This document shows positions 1-8,195 of a stretch of 64,000 nt of DNA, in pieces; position 1 is the first letter of the stretch, and each line of letters opens with the position of its first letter. Source of the DNA: Serinicoccus chungangensis (GTDB lineage Bacteria > Actinomycetota > Actinomycetes > Actinomycetales > Dermatophilaceae); the NCBI RefSeq assembly GCF_006337125.1, contig NZ_CP040887.1:1364001-1428000 (forward strand), given 5' to 3'. The notes under the pieces were generated by a model, which saw only the letters and a program-made list of their open reading frames with translations, did no database searches and was not told where the DNA came from. The translations under genes and the position numbers were made by a program.

Positions 1-537
1 GTTGACCCGCGCCGGGTGGTCCTCGGCGAGCACCGAGGGGTCGGTGCCGGTGAGCGTGACGCGGTAGGGGTTGAACCAGGCGTGGAAGTCCAGGCCGCGC
101 GCGTGGGCCTGCTCGACGGCGAAGGCCATCGGGTCCCAGCCGCCGAAGTCGGCGCCCTGCTCGCCGGTGAGCCAGGCGCTGCTCGGCTCCAGCTCGGAGG
201 GCCAGAAGGTGTCGGCCGTCGGCCGCACCTGCACGAAGACGCTGTTGAGGCCGGAGGCGACCGCCTCGTCGTACCACGCCTCCAGCTCGGCCTGCGCCTC
301 CTGCGGGCTCAGCCCCGGCCGGGAGGGCCAGTCGATGTTGGCGACGCTGGCGATCCACACCCCGCGCATCTCGTGCAGGGGCGCCTCGGGCGCCGGGCTG
401 CACGTGGTCCACGGCGCTCCGGTCGGCGCCGGGGCGGCCTGGGAGGTCGCGGCACCCCCGAGGGCGAGCGCGGCCCCGAGGGGGACGACGGCGCTCGCGA
501 GGAGGGTGCGGTGGCGGCGGGGGTGCGGTGCGGGCAT
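1..537 (-). CDS. Secreted family-10-like glycosyl hydrolase (GHL10/DUF187), N-terminal part
   Basis: The gene runs off the left edge, so only about 179 N-terminal residues are present. It starts at the ATG at 537 with a signal peptide: a basic stretch (RRHR), a hydrophobic core and an AxA-like site near residue 35. The mature part has MRGVWIASVANIDWPS, then Gln-Val-Arg-Pro and HAWFNPYRV, which are typical of the GHL10 (DUF187, YngK-like) TIM-barrel family. Members are thought to act outside the cell on glycans, possibly peptidoglycan sugars. It is transcribed away from the amino-sugar operon and shares its operator region, which fits a role in releasing sugars that the operon then uses. The family call is firm; the substrate is inferred. 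Confidence 0.85.
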   Translation of the reverse strand, partial: MPAPHPRRHRTLLASAVVPLGAALALGGAATSQAAPAPTGAPWTTCSPAPEAPLHEMRGVWIASVANIDWPSRPGLSPQEAQAELEAWYDEAVASGLNSVFVQVRPTADTFWPSELEPSSAWLTGEQGADFGGWDPMAFAVEQAHARGLDFHAWFNPYRVTLTGTDPSVLAEDHPARVN

Positions 538-562
538 CTGCTCTCACGTCCTTGTCAGAGTC

Positions 563-596
563 TTCTAGACCAACGGTGCTAGACCAATGGTCCAGA
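563..596. promoter_or_regulatory. dre-like (DasR-type) operators between divergent genes
   Basis: Two copies of CTAGACCAA lie at 565-573 and 579-587. The second is followed by TGGTCCA, giving the inverted repeat TAGACCA-A-TGGTCCA at 580-594. TCTTCTAGACCA matches 10 of 12 positions of the Streptomyces DasR core TGGTCTAGACCA. DasR is a GntR/HutC repressor released by glucosamine-6-phosphate and GlcNAc-6-phosphate. It controls amino-sugar genes such as nagB, which is the last gene of the operon that starts about 20 bases downstream. No dasR gene lies in the window, so the regulator is inferred. Confidence 0.7.
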
Positions 597-615
597 GGTT
601 GGCATACTGCCTCCC

Positions 616-2607
616 GTGATGTCAACGACGAACGAGCACGACGGCGTGGCGGTCGACCTCCTGGCGGTGGACCTCGGCAAGACGGGAGCCCGGGGCCGCT
701 GGCGGTCCGGCGGGGAGGTGCGCGAGGCGGCCGGCCCGGGGGTCGTCGGCCTGGCCGCCGCCGACGGGGTGGAGCAGGTCGTGGGGGTCGTGCGGTCGCT
801 GACCGGCGCGCTCGGGCTGGACGGGTCGCGGGTGGGCGTGCTGGCCGTCGGGCTGGTGGGCTACCACGCGGCCAGTGCCCGACGGGAGGCCCTGGCCGCG
901 GCGCTGCTGGACCAGGTCGCCGACACCGTGGTGCTCACCGGGGACGTCACGACGACCTTCGTCGGGGCGGTGGGGGACCGGCCCGCGGTCGTCGTGGCGG
1001 CGGGCACCGGCGCCGTGGCCCTCGCGGCCGACGGGGCCGGTCGCACCGCGGTGCGCGACGGCTGGGGCTTCCTGCTCGGCGACGACGGCAGCGGGTATGC
1101 CGTGGGGCGGGCCGGCCTGCGCGCCGCGCTCGAGCACCGGGACGGCCGAGGAGGGTCGGCCGCCCTGGAGCGCGCGGCGACGCGGCGCTTCGGCGACCTG
1201 GCCGGGCTGCCCTCGGCGGTGCACTCCGCCGAGCACCCCTCCCGCCTCGTCGCCTCCTTCGCCCGGGACGTCGCCGACGCCGCGCGGGCGGGGGACGACG
1301 CGGCGGTGCGGATCTGGGCGGAGGCCGGCGCGGCGCTGGCCCGCACGGCGGTGGCGGCGCGCGACGCGGTGGACCCCGGCCTGCCCGTGTGCCTGGCCGG
1401 AGGACTCGCCGAGGTCGGGCCGCTGCTCACCGAGCCCTTCGCGGCCGCGGTGGGAGGCACCGTGCTGCCGGCGGCCGGGACCTCGCTGGACGGTGCCGAG
1501 ACCCTCGCCCGGCAGGCGTGGTCGGGCGGGCCGGGCACGGTCCTCGCCGACCAGGTCACCGTGACCTCCCGCACCGGACGCGTGGCCGGGACACTCCGAA
1601 CCACCCCGGAGCCCGCGGACGACACCCCTTCGGGCACAGGACACGCGGTCGGGACACTCCGAACCACCCCGGAGCCCGCGGACGACACCCGCGTCGAGGT
1701 CATCGGCGCCCTCGCGACCGAGGGGGTGCGCGACGACCTGCTCGACCTCGACGAGCGCGACACCGGCTCGGTGCTGCGCGAGCTCTGGGAGGCCGAGGCC
1801 ACGGTCGCGCCCGCCCTGCTGCAGGTCGTCCCCACCGTCGCGGCCGCCGTGGACGACATTGCCGACCGGTTGCGCGGCGGCGGCCGGATGTTCTACCTCG
1901 GCGCCGGGACGCCCGGGCGGCTGGCCTTCGTCGACGCCTCGGAGCTGCCGCCGACCTACGGCACCCCCGCCGAGCTCGTGCGGGCGCTGCCCGCCGGGGG
2001 CGTGGAGGCGATGGTGCAGGCCCGCGAGGGCGCCGAGGACGACGGCCCCGCGGGAGCGGCCATGGTGCGCGAGGCCGGCGTCGGCCCCCAGGACGTCGTC
2101 GTGGGCATCAGCGCGTCGGGGCGCACCCCCTACGTCCTGCACGGGCTGGCGGCGGCCGCCGAGGTCGGCGCGCTCACCGTCGCGGTCTCCAACAACGAGG
2201 GCGCCCGGGCCTCGGCCGGGGCCGACCACGCGATCGAGGTCCCGACCGGGCCCGAGGTCATCAGCGGCTCCACCCGCCTCAAGGCCGGGTCCGCGCAGAA
2301 GATGCTGCTGGGCGCCCTGTCGACCGCCGTCATGGTGCGGCTCGGGAAGACGCACGGGCCCTTCATGGTCGACATGCAGGCCTCCAACATCAAGCTGCGC
2401 GACCGCGCGGTGCGGATGGTCCAGCGGGTCGCCGGGTGCGACGCCGCGGCGGCGACGGCCGCCCTGGAGGAGTCCGGGTGGAGCACGAAGGTCGCGGTGG
2501 TCCAGCTCCTCGGAGGGGTGCCGTCCGACCAGGCCCGGACGGCCCTCGCCGAGGGCGACGGGTCGGTGCGGGGGGCGCTGGCCCGGGCGGGCGGGGAGCC
2601 CCGGTGA
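616..2607 (+). CDS. murQ: Fused BadF-type N-acetylglucosamine kinase and MurNAc-6-phosphate etherase (MurQ)
   Basis: A single 663-residue frame has two enzymes. Residues about 12-310 are a BadF/BadG/BcrA/D-type kinase with VDLGKTGARGRW (phosphate 1 loop), VAAGTGAVALA and GWGFLLGDDGSGY, as in GlcNAc/MurNAc kinases. Residues about 365-660 are a complete MurQ with YLGAGTPGRLAFVDASELPP, GISASGRTPY, STRLKAGSAQK and MVDMQASNIKL. MurQ removes lactate from MurNAc-6-phosphate to give GlcNAc-6-phosphate. The fusion would phosphorylate an amino sugar and cleave the ether in the cytoplasm. The domains are joined by a Pro/Thr-rich linker containing an exact in-frame duplication. GTG 616 and ATG 619 are adjacent possible starts. 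The stop overlaps the anmK start. Confidence 0.92.
   Translation: MMSTTNEHDGVAVDLLAVDLGKTGARGRWRSGGEVREAAGPGVVGLAAADGVEQVVGVVRSLTGALGLDGSRVGVLAVGLVGYHAASARREALAAALLDQVADTVVLTGDVTTTFVGAVGDRPAVVVAAGTGAVALAADGAGRTAVRDGWGFLLGDDGSGYAVGRAGLRAALEHRDGRGGSAALERAATRRFGDLAGLPSAVHSAEHPSRLVASFARDVADAARAGDDAAVRIWAEAGAALARTAVAARDAVDPGLPVCLAGGLAEVGPLLTEPFAAAVGGTVLPAAGTSLDGAETLARQAWSGGPGTVLADQVTVTSRTGRVAGTLRTTPEPADDTPSGTGHAVGTLRTTPEPADDTRVEVIGALATEGVRDDLLDLDERDTGSVLRELWEAEATVAPALLQVVPTVAAAVDDIADRLRGGGRMFYLGAGTPGRLAFVDASELPPTYGTPAELVRALPAGGVEAMVQAREGAEDDGPAGAAMVREAGVGPQDVVVGISASGRTPYVLHGLAAAAEVGALTVAVSNNEGARASAGADHAIEVPTGPEVISGSTRLKAGSAQKMLLGALSTAVMVRLGKTHGPFMVDMQASNIKLRDRAVRMVQRVAGCDAAAATAALEESGWSTKVAVVQLLGGVPSDQARTALAEGDGSVRGALARAGGEPR
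1587..1690 (+). repeat. In-frame tandem duplication in the kinase-MurQ linker
   Basis: A 41-base block beginning CGGGACACTCCGAACC occurs at 1587-1627 and again at 1650-1690. The spacing is 63 bases, i.e. 21 codons. The bases just upstream of each copy also match imperfectly. Both copies encode GTLRTTPEPADDT. The repeat lies exactly between the kinase and MurQ domains. Confidence 0.9.
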
Positions 2608-3824
2608 TCGTCGTCGGCGCGGGGTCCGGCACGAGCGTGGACGGCATCGACGTCGCGGCGCTCGACCTGCGCCTGGACGGCGACGTGGTGCGCGCTCGGC
2701 TGCTGGGCTCGGGCACGGTGCCCTTCGAGCCCGGCCTGCGCGCGGACGTCCTCGCGGCGTTCCCGCCCGGCCGGATTGGGATGCAGGAGGTGTGCCGTCT
2801 CGACACCCGGCTCGGCCAGGCCTTCGCCGGGGCGGTGGGCACGCTCGGCGTCGAGCTCGCCGGAGCGAGCCCGGACCTGGTCGCCTCGCACGGCCAGACG
2901 CTCTTCCACGACGTCGTCGACGGCGAGGTCAGGGGCACCCTCCAGCTGGGCCAGCCGGCCTGGGTGGCCGAGCGCACCGGGGCCCCCGTCGTGTCCGACC
3001 TGCGCGTCGCCGACGTCGCGGCGGGCGGCCAGGGGGCACCGCTGGCCAGCACCTGGGACGCGCTCTGGCTGGGTGGGCGCGGTCACACCTGCGCCGCCCT
3101 CAACCTCGGCGGCATCGCCAACGTCACCGTCGTCCCCGCCGCCGACACCCCGACCCCGGCGACCCCGGAGAGCCCGGCGGCCCTGGCAGCCCCGGCGGTG
3201 CGCGCCTTCGACACGGGCCCGGCCAACGCGCTCGTCGACGCCGTGGTAGCGCGGCAGACCGGCGGCCGCCGGACCTACGACGCCGACGGCGCAGGAGCCG
3301 CGGCCGGCAGGGTCGACGACGAGCTGCTGGCGCTGCTGCTGGCCGACGACTACTACGCGCTGCCACCGCCGAAGACGACCGGCAAGGAGCGCTTCCACCT
3401 CGCCCACGTCGACGCGGCGCTGGCGGGGCTGGCGCGGGAGGTCCCGCCCGCCGACCTGCTCGCGACCCTCACCGAGCTGACCGTGCGCACCGTGGCCGAG
3501 GCGCTTGCGCCGTTCGCGCCCGGCGAGGTCGTGGTGAGCGGCGGCGGGGCGCACAACACCACCCTGCTCGGCGGCCTGACCCGGGCGCTGCCCGACGCCC
3601 ACGTGGTGACGAGCGAGGCCCACGGCATACCCGTCGACGCCAAGGAGGCGTGCCTCTTCGCGCTCCTGGGCTTCCTCACCTGGCACGGGCTGCCGGGCAC
3701 GGTCGCCGGGGTGACCGGGGCGCGGCACGCGCGGCTCGCCGGACGCATCACCCCCGGGCACGGCGCGCTGCGGCTGCCCGAGCCCGCCATCACCGTCCCG
3801 TCCCGTCTGGAGGTGGTGGCCTGA
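2604..3824 (+). CDS. anmK: Anhydro-N-acetylmuramic acid kinase
   Basis: AnmK phosphorylates and opens 1,6-anhydroMurNAc from peptidoglycan turnover to give MurNAc-6-phosphate, the substrate of the MurQ domain just upstream. The start of the protein reads VGAGSGTSVDGIDVA, the family's SGTSxDGxD ATP-binding signature. SHGQTLFHD, LQLGQPAWVAERTG, LNLGGIANVTV and FDTGPANALVD follow, all AnmK hallmarks. At 406 residues it is slightly longer than usual because of an Ala/Pro-rich insert near residue 180. The GTG start at 2604 overlaps the previous stop (GTGA). The stop overlaps the nagB start (TGATG), so the three genes are probably translationally coupled. Confidence 0.95.
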   Translation: MIVVGAGSGTSVDGIDVAALDLRLDGDVVRARLLGSGTVPFEPGLRADVLAAFPPGRIGMQEVCRLDTRLGQAFAGAVGTLGVELAGASPDLVASHGQTLFHDVVDGEVRGTLQLGQPAWVAERTGAPVVSDLRVADVAAGGQGAPLASTWDALWLGGRGHTCAALNLGGIANVTVVPAADTPTPATPESPAALAAPAVRAFDTGPANALVDAVVARQTGGRRTYDADGAGAAAGRVDDELLALLLADDYYALPPPKTTGKERFHLAHVDAALAGLAREVPPADLLATLTELTVRTVAEALAPFAPGEVVVSGGGAHNTTLLGGLTRALPDAHVVTSEAHGIPVDAKEACLFALLGFLTWHGLPGTVAGVTGARHARLAGRITPGHGALRLPEPAITVPSRLEVVA

Positions 3825-4609
3825 TGGAGGTCGTGATCTGCCAGGACGAGGAGCAGCTCGGCGCGCTGGCGGGGGACGTCGTGGCCCGGCTCGTGCGCTC
3901 CCGCCGGGACGCCGTGCTCGGCCTCGCCACCGGCTCCAGCCCGCGCCCGGTGTATGCCGACCTCCTCGCCCGGGTGCGGGCCGGCACCCTCGACCTCGGC
4001 GGGGTGAGCACGTTCTCGCTGGACGAGTACGTCGGGCTGCCCCAGGGCCATCCGGCCAGCTACCGCACCGAGATCCGGGAGCAGCTCACCGACCCCGCCG
4101 GCATCCCCCCGGAGCGGGTGCACACCCCGCCCGGCGACGCCGACGACCTGCCGGCCGCGGCGGCCGACTACGAGCGCCGCATCGAGCAGGCGGGTGGCGT
4201 CGACGTGCAGCTCCTCGGGCTCGGCAGCGACGGGCACATCGCCTTCAACGAGCCGGGCTCCTCGCTCGCCAGCCGCACCCGCATCAAGACGCTGACCCGG
4301 CGCACCCGGGAGGACAACGCCCGCTTCTTCGACGGCGACGTCGACGCGGTGCCGACGCACTGCCTCACCCAGGGCCTGGGCACGATCCTGCAGGCCCGCC
4401 ACGTCGTGCTCCTGGCCACGGGGGAGCACAAGGCCCGGGCCGCCGCCGAGCTCGTCGAGGGGGCGGTGTCGGCCCGCTGGCCGGGCACCGTCCTGCAGTG
4501 GCACCCGCACGTCAGCGTGCTGCTGGACGAGGCGGCCGCCCGCCGGCTGGAGCTCGCCGACTACTACCGGGAGACGTGGGCGGCCAAGCCCGGGTGGCAG
4601 GGGCTGTAG
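3824..4609 (+). CDS. nagB: Glucosamine-6-phosphate deaminase
   Basis: NagB converts glucosamine-6-phosphate to fructose-6-phosphate and ammonia, feeding recycled amino sugar into glycolysis. The 261-residue protein is the usual length. It shows LGLATGSSPRPVYADL (phosphate loop), TFSLDEYVGLP with the catalytic Asp, and GLGSDGHIAFNEPGSS with the catalytic Asp/His pair. No nagA deacetylase is seen in the window, so GlcNAc-6-phosphate made upstream must be deacetylated by a product encoded elsewhere. It is the last gene of the operon and converges on the transporter gene, whose stop is 5 bases away. Confidence 0.95.
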   Translation: MEVVICQDEEQLGALAGDVVARLVRSRRDAVLGLATGSSPRPVYADLLARVRAGTLDLGGVSTFSLDEYVGLPQGHPASYRTEIREQLTDPAGIPPERVHTPPGDADDLPAAAADYERRIEQAGGVDVQLLGLGSDGHIAFNEPGSSLASRTRIKTLTRRTREDNARFFDGDVDAVPTHCLTQGLGTILQARHVVLLATGEHKARAAAELVEGAVSARWPGTVLQWHPHVSVLLDEAAARRLELADYYRETWAAKPGWQGL

Positions 4610-4614
4610 CCCGG

Positions 4615-5982
4615 TCAGACCCCGGTGCCGAGGACCAGCAGCGCCGCGGCGAAGAGCACCCCGGTGGTGAGCAGGATGACAGTGGTGTAGCCGAGGATGT
4701 CGCGGATCTTCAGGCCCGCGATGGCCAGCAGCGGCAGCGCCCAGAACGGCTGGATCATGTTGGTCCACTGGTCGCCGTAGGCGATCGCCATGACGGCCAC
4801 CTCGGGGTCGACACCCAGGCTGCTCGCGGCCTCGAGGAGCACCGGGCCCTGGACGGCGATCTGGCCGCCGCCGGAGGGCACGAAGAAGTTGACGATGCCG
4901 GCGGACAGGAAGGCCAGCAGGCCGAACGTCGCGGGCGTGGAGACCGAGACGAGCGCCTGCGAGAGCACCGTGATGAGCCCGGTGCCGGCCATGATGCCCA
5001 TGATCCCGGCATACAGCGGGAACTGCAGGAGGATCTCCCCGACGTTGGACGCCGCCCGCTGGGTGAGCTCGATGATCTCGAAGGGGTTGCGGACCAGGAG
5101 CAGGCAGAGGGTGAGGAAGCTCCAGTTGACGATGTCCAGCGTGATCGTGCCGCCCCCGCTGAAGTGGATGACGAGGTAGGCCAGCAGCAGCAGGCCGGGC
5201 ACGAGGGTCAGCACGCGGGACGCGTCCAGCCGGTCCGCCGGGGTGGCGACCTCGTAGGTCACCTCGTCGTCGGCCATCCGGTGCTCGGGCATCTCGACGG
5301 TCCCGGCGCCGTGGCGCGGGGCCATGAGCGCGATGGTGCCAGCGACCACGGCGACGGCCAGGACGGCGGTGACGATGTTCCACGTCGAGAAGGTCGTCTC
5401 GGTGATCGGCAACGGCTGCCCGAGCTGCTCGCTGACGAAGCTGTCCGGGGTGGCGGCGACGAGGGGCGCCGAGCCGGAGTAACCCATGTGCCAGACGACC
5501 ATGCCGGTGTAGCCCGCGGCGACCAGCAGCGGGAAGTGCCGCGGTTCGCCGCGGCGGCGGCCCTCGGCGGCGACCTCCTTGGCCAGCAGGGCGCCCACGA
5601 CCAGGCCGAGGCCCCAGGTGAAGAGTCCGGCGACGCAGGTCACCAGGGCGACGAAGACGTAGGGCATGACGCGGCCGCGGGGGACCGCCGCGAGCCGGCG
5701 CAGCCCCGCACGGACCGGGCCGGTGTTGGCCAGGATGTAGCCGAGCAGCAGGATGAGCGCCATCTGGGTCATGAACGCCAGCAGCCCGGACAGCCCGTCG
5801 CCCCAGGCGCGGACCACCTCGACCGGCCCGGCGTCGGTGAGGCCGAGGGCGGCGACCATGACGAGGACGGTCAGGACGATCGCGAAGACCAGCGCCGAGG
5901 GGATGAAGCGCTCGACGACGGAGTTCAGCGGGCCCATGGCGCGCTGGACGCCGGTGCGGGTCCTGGGCGATGTCTGGCTCAT
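4615..5982 (-). CDS. AtoE-family short-chain fatty acid transporter
   Basis: This is a polytopic membrane protein of 455 residues with about ten or more hydrophobic segments. Conserved stretches typical of the AtoE/TIGR00366 family include FVPSGGGQIAVQGPVLLEAA and YGDQWTNMIQPFWALPLL near the C-terminus and WNPLG-like loops earlier. Family members import short-chain fatty acids such as acetoacetate or butyrate. The ATG at 5982 gives MSQTSPRTRTG followed by the first membrane segment; the frame is open further upstream but does not read as coding there. It stands alone between convergent and divergent neighbours. Confidence 0.85.
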   Translation of the reverse strand: MSQTSPRTRTGVQRAMGPLNSVVERFIPSALVFAIVLTVLVMVAALGLTDAGPVEVVRAWGDGLSGLLAFMTQMALILLLGYILANTGPVRAGLRRLAAVPRGRVMPYVFVALVTCVAGLFTWGLGLVVGALLAKEVAAEGRRRGEPRHFPLLVAAGYTGMVVWHMGYSGSAPLVAATPDSFVSEQLGQPLPITETTFSTWNIVTAVLAVAVVAGTIALMAPRHGAGTVEMPEHRMADDEVTYEVATPADRLDASRVLTLVPGLLLLAYLVIHFSGGGTITLDIVNWSFLTLCLLLVRNPFEIIELTQRAASNVGEILLQFPLYAGIMGIMAGTGLITVLSQALVSVSTPATFGLLAFLSAGIVNFFVPSGGGQIAVQGPVLLEAASSLGVDPEVAVMAIAYGDQWTNMIQPFWALPLLAIAGLKIRDILGYTTVILLTTGVLFAAALLVLGTGV

Positions 5983-6066
5983 GCGGGTGACCTCGATGTC
6001 TGGGGGGCAGGGCGCAGCAGACGTTAGCGGACGACGGCTGCCACCCAGCAGACCTAGGCTCGCGAC

Positions 6067-6795
6067 ATGCGGCTGGAGAACATCGTCATGCAGGCACGCG
6101 ACCCGAGGAGGACCGGCCGGTTCTGGTCGGCCGCGCTGGGTCTGGTCGACCTGGCCCCCGGCAACCCGGACAACTACGAGGGCCGGCTGCGGGTCGACGA
6201 CGAGGTGTGGCTCGACCTCTGCATCGAGCCGGCCGCCGACCCGCCGCCCCCGGGGTGGCGGCTGCACCTCGACCTGCTGGGGGGTGCGCAGCAGGAGGAG
6301 GTCGTCGAGCGGCTGACCGGCCTGGGCGCCACCCGGCTCGACATCGGCCAGGGGGCGGTGCCGTGGGTCGTGCTGGCCGACCCGGACGGCAACCCCTTCT
6401 GCGTGATGGAGGAGCGCGGCGCCTACTCCGGCACCGGGCCGATCGCGGCCCTCCCATTCGACAGCGTGGACCCGGAGCGGGACGCCGAGCTGTATGCCGC
6501 GCTCACCGGCTGGGTGCCCGCCGAGGGGGTCGGTCCGGTCACCCTGCGGCACCCGAGCCTGCGCGGACCGCTGCTCGAGCTGTGCCCCGAGCCGGCTCCG
6601 AAGGTGCGCCAGAACCGCACCCACCTCGATGTCCGGCCGACCCCGGACGGGCCGGACCAGCGAGCTCTCGTGGACCTGGCGCTCTCGCTCGGGGCAGTCC
6701 TGGCGACCGAGGACTGGGCCCAGGGCCACCCGTGGACGGTGATGCGCGACGTGTCCGGCAACGAGTTCTGCGTGCTCGCGGACGCGCAGGACTGA
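6067..6795 (+). CDS. VOC-superfamily protein with two glyoxalase-like domains
   Basis: The 242-residue protein has two betaalphabetabetabeta modules. The first has MRLENIVMQARDPRRTGRFW at the N-terminus and VLADPDGNPFCVMEE near residue 110. The second ends with MRDVSGNEFCVLAD. This arrangement is common in actinobacterial VOC proteins annotated as glyoxalase/bleomycin-resistance-like. The substrate cannot be predicted. It is divergent from the fatty acid transporter with about 84 bases between them. Confidence 0.8.
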   Translation: MRLENIVMQARDPRRTGRFWSAALGLVDLAPGNPDNYEGRLRVDDEVWLDLCIEPAADPPPPGWRLHLDLLGGAQQEEVVERLTGLGATRLDIGQGAVPWVVLADPDGNPFCVMEERGAYSGTGPIAALPFDSVDPERDAELYAALTGWVPAEGVGPVTLRHPSLRGPLLELCPEPAPKVRQNRTHLDVRPTPDGPDQRALVDLALSLGAVLATEDWAQGHPWTVMRDVSGNEFCVLADAQD

Positions 6796-6811
6796 GGACG
6801 GTCCTCGGCGG

Positions 6812-7156
6812 TCAGGGCTCGGCGCGCTGCCGGGGCGCCGGCCACGCCAGCGGCACGAGGGCTGCCGCCACGATGCCGAGCGCCCCCGCGGCCACCACCC
6901 CGGCGCCCGCCAGCGCCGCCGCCGCGGTCACCGCCGCCGCCAGGCCGACCTGCAGCGCCGTGCGCCAGCCGGCCTGCTCGGCCGTCACCGGCCCGCGGGC
7001 GGCAGGCAGGAGCGCGGCGACGACGACGACGCAGACCGCGACGCCCAGGGCCAGCGGGCGGTCCTCGACCTCCACGAGGCGGCGCAGGGCACGCAGAAGG
7101 GCGAAGAGTGCGACGAGCGAGGCCACCCAGGCCACCCGTGAGCGGGTCCGGTGCAT
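6812..7156 (-). CDS. Small Ala-rich membrane protein, unknown function
   Basis: The 114-residue product starts MHRTRSRVAWVASLVALFALL and has about four hydrophobic segments separated by short charged loops, with a Pro/Arg tail. I do not recognise a family. It converges on the preceding VOC gene (17 bases between stops) and is divergent from the next VOC gene. Membrane-protein composition and GC-ending codons support it being real. Confidence 0.6.
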   Translation of the reverse strand: MHRTRSRVAWVASLVALFALLRALRRLVEVEDRPLALGVAVCVVVVAALLPAARGPVTAEQAGWRTALQVGLAAAVTAAAALAGAGVVAAGALGIVAAALVPLAWPAPRQRAEP

Positions 7157-7222
7157 GGCCCCACGCTAGGCCGACGCAGCCGTGTCCTGGTGCCCGGCGG
7201 GCATCAGGGGCAGACTGGGTGG

Positions 7223-7585
7223 ATGGACCTCAAGGCACGGATACTCGTCCTCGACGCGGCTGATCCGGAGCCGGAGGCGGTCTTCTGGGCCGGGATGCTG
7301 GGCGGCACGTCCCACCAGGAGGACGACGACTGGTGGTCCGTCCGGGTGGGTGACGACGAGGCGCTCTGCGTGCAGCAGGCCCCCGGCCAGCGGGCCCCGG
7401 AGTGGCCGGAGGGCCTCCCTCAGCAGATGCACCTCGACCTGGTGGTGGGCGAGATCGCCGCCGCCCACCATGAGGCCCTGGGGTGGGGCGCCACCCTGCT
7501 CCAGGGGGCTGACGACCTCGCGGCCGAGCACGGCTTCCAGGTGTATGCCGACCCGGCCGGCCATCCGTTCTGCCTGTGCTGGTGA
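7223..7585 (+). CDS. Single-domain VOC-family protein
   Basis: The 120-residue product has MDLKARILVLDAADPEPEAV with FWAGMLGG, then QMHLDLVVGE (metal-position His) and VYADPAGHPFCLCW at the C-terminus. This is the usual shape of a small actinobacterial VOC protein. I chose ATG 7223, because the upstream frame does not read as VOC sequence and would overlap the divergent gene. Ligand unknown. Confidence 0.8.
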   Translation: MDLKARILVLDAADPEPEAVFWAGMLGGTSHQEDDDWWSVRVGDDEALCVQQAPGQRAPEWPEGLPQQMHLDLVVGEIAAAHHEALGWGATLLQGADDLAAEHGFQVYADPAGHPFCLCW

Positions 7586-7624
7586 GGAGGGGACGGGCGG
7601 TCAGCCCGGCCGAACCAGGTCTGG

Positions 7625-8182
7625 TCACGCCTCGCGGGCGAAGGCGATGATGTTGTCGTCGTAGTGGCCGGTGGTGTCGGAGAAGGTGCCGCCGCAGGTG
7701 ATGAGGCGGAGCTCGGGTCCGGGGGTGTTGCCGTAGACGCGGGCGGTGGGGAAGGAGTCCTTGGGGTACTGCTGCAGGTCGTAGATCTCGAAGGTCGCGG
7801 TGCTGCCGTCGGCGCGGGAGACCTCGACGGTGTCGCCGACCTGGAGGCGGGCGAGGTCGAAGAAGACGGAGGGGCCGGCGGCGCCGCTGACGTGGCCGAG
7901 GATGACGGCGGGGCCGTCCTGGCCGGGGCGGGGGGAGCCGTCGTACCAGGCGGCGGTGTCGTAGTCGTCTCCCTGGGGGACCTGCAGGGCGCCGTCGGGG
8001 TCGAGACCGAGGTGCAGCAGGTGGGAGGTCACGCCGATGGTGGGCAGGGAGACCGAGGCGGGTTCGGCGACCGGCGCGACGTCCTCGGCGACCTCGTCAG
8101 AGGAGGCGGAGTCGTCGCCGTCGGCGGCTTGCGCCGGGGGTGCGGTGGACGGCACCGGTGCCTGCGTCGTGCGGTCGGTCAC
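7625..8182 (-). CDS. Class F sortase, apparently without its membrane anchor
   Basis: Sortases cleave a C-terminal sorting signal and attach proteins to the cell wall. The catalytic core is intact: VILGHVSG holds the His and LRLITCGG the Cys, with an Arg-containing C-terminal strand, as in class F enzymes. The N-terminus is a soluble Pro/Ala/Asp-rich linker. No signal peptide or membrane segment precedes it, although family members normally have one. The GTG at 8182 lies 13 bases after the CHRD gene's stop and has no clear ribosome site. Its frame upstream still reads like a linker, with a stop soon after, so its 5' part may be lost or it may depend on coupling. The CHRD neighbour is the likely substrate. 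Confidence 0.85.
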   Translation of the reverse strand: MTDRTTQAPVPSTAPPAQAADGDDSASSDEVAEDVAPVAEPASVSLPTIGVTSHLLHLGLDPDGALQVPQGDDYDTAAWYDGSPRPGQDGPAVILGHVSGAAGPSVFFDLARLQVGDTVEVSRADGSTATFEIYDLQQYPKDSFPTARVYGNTPGPELRLITCGGTFSDTTGHYDDNIIAFAREA

Positions 8183-8195
8183 CAGCGGAGCCTGG

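Noticed and set aside
622..2355. Long open frame antisense to the kinase-MurQ gene
   Set aside because: It is a high-GC shadow: composition is Arg/Gly/Pro-rich with no family motif, and the sense strand has two full enzymes.
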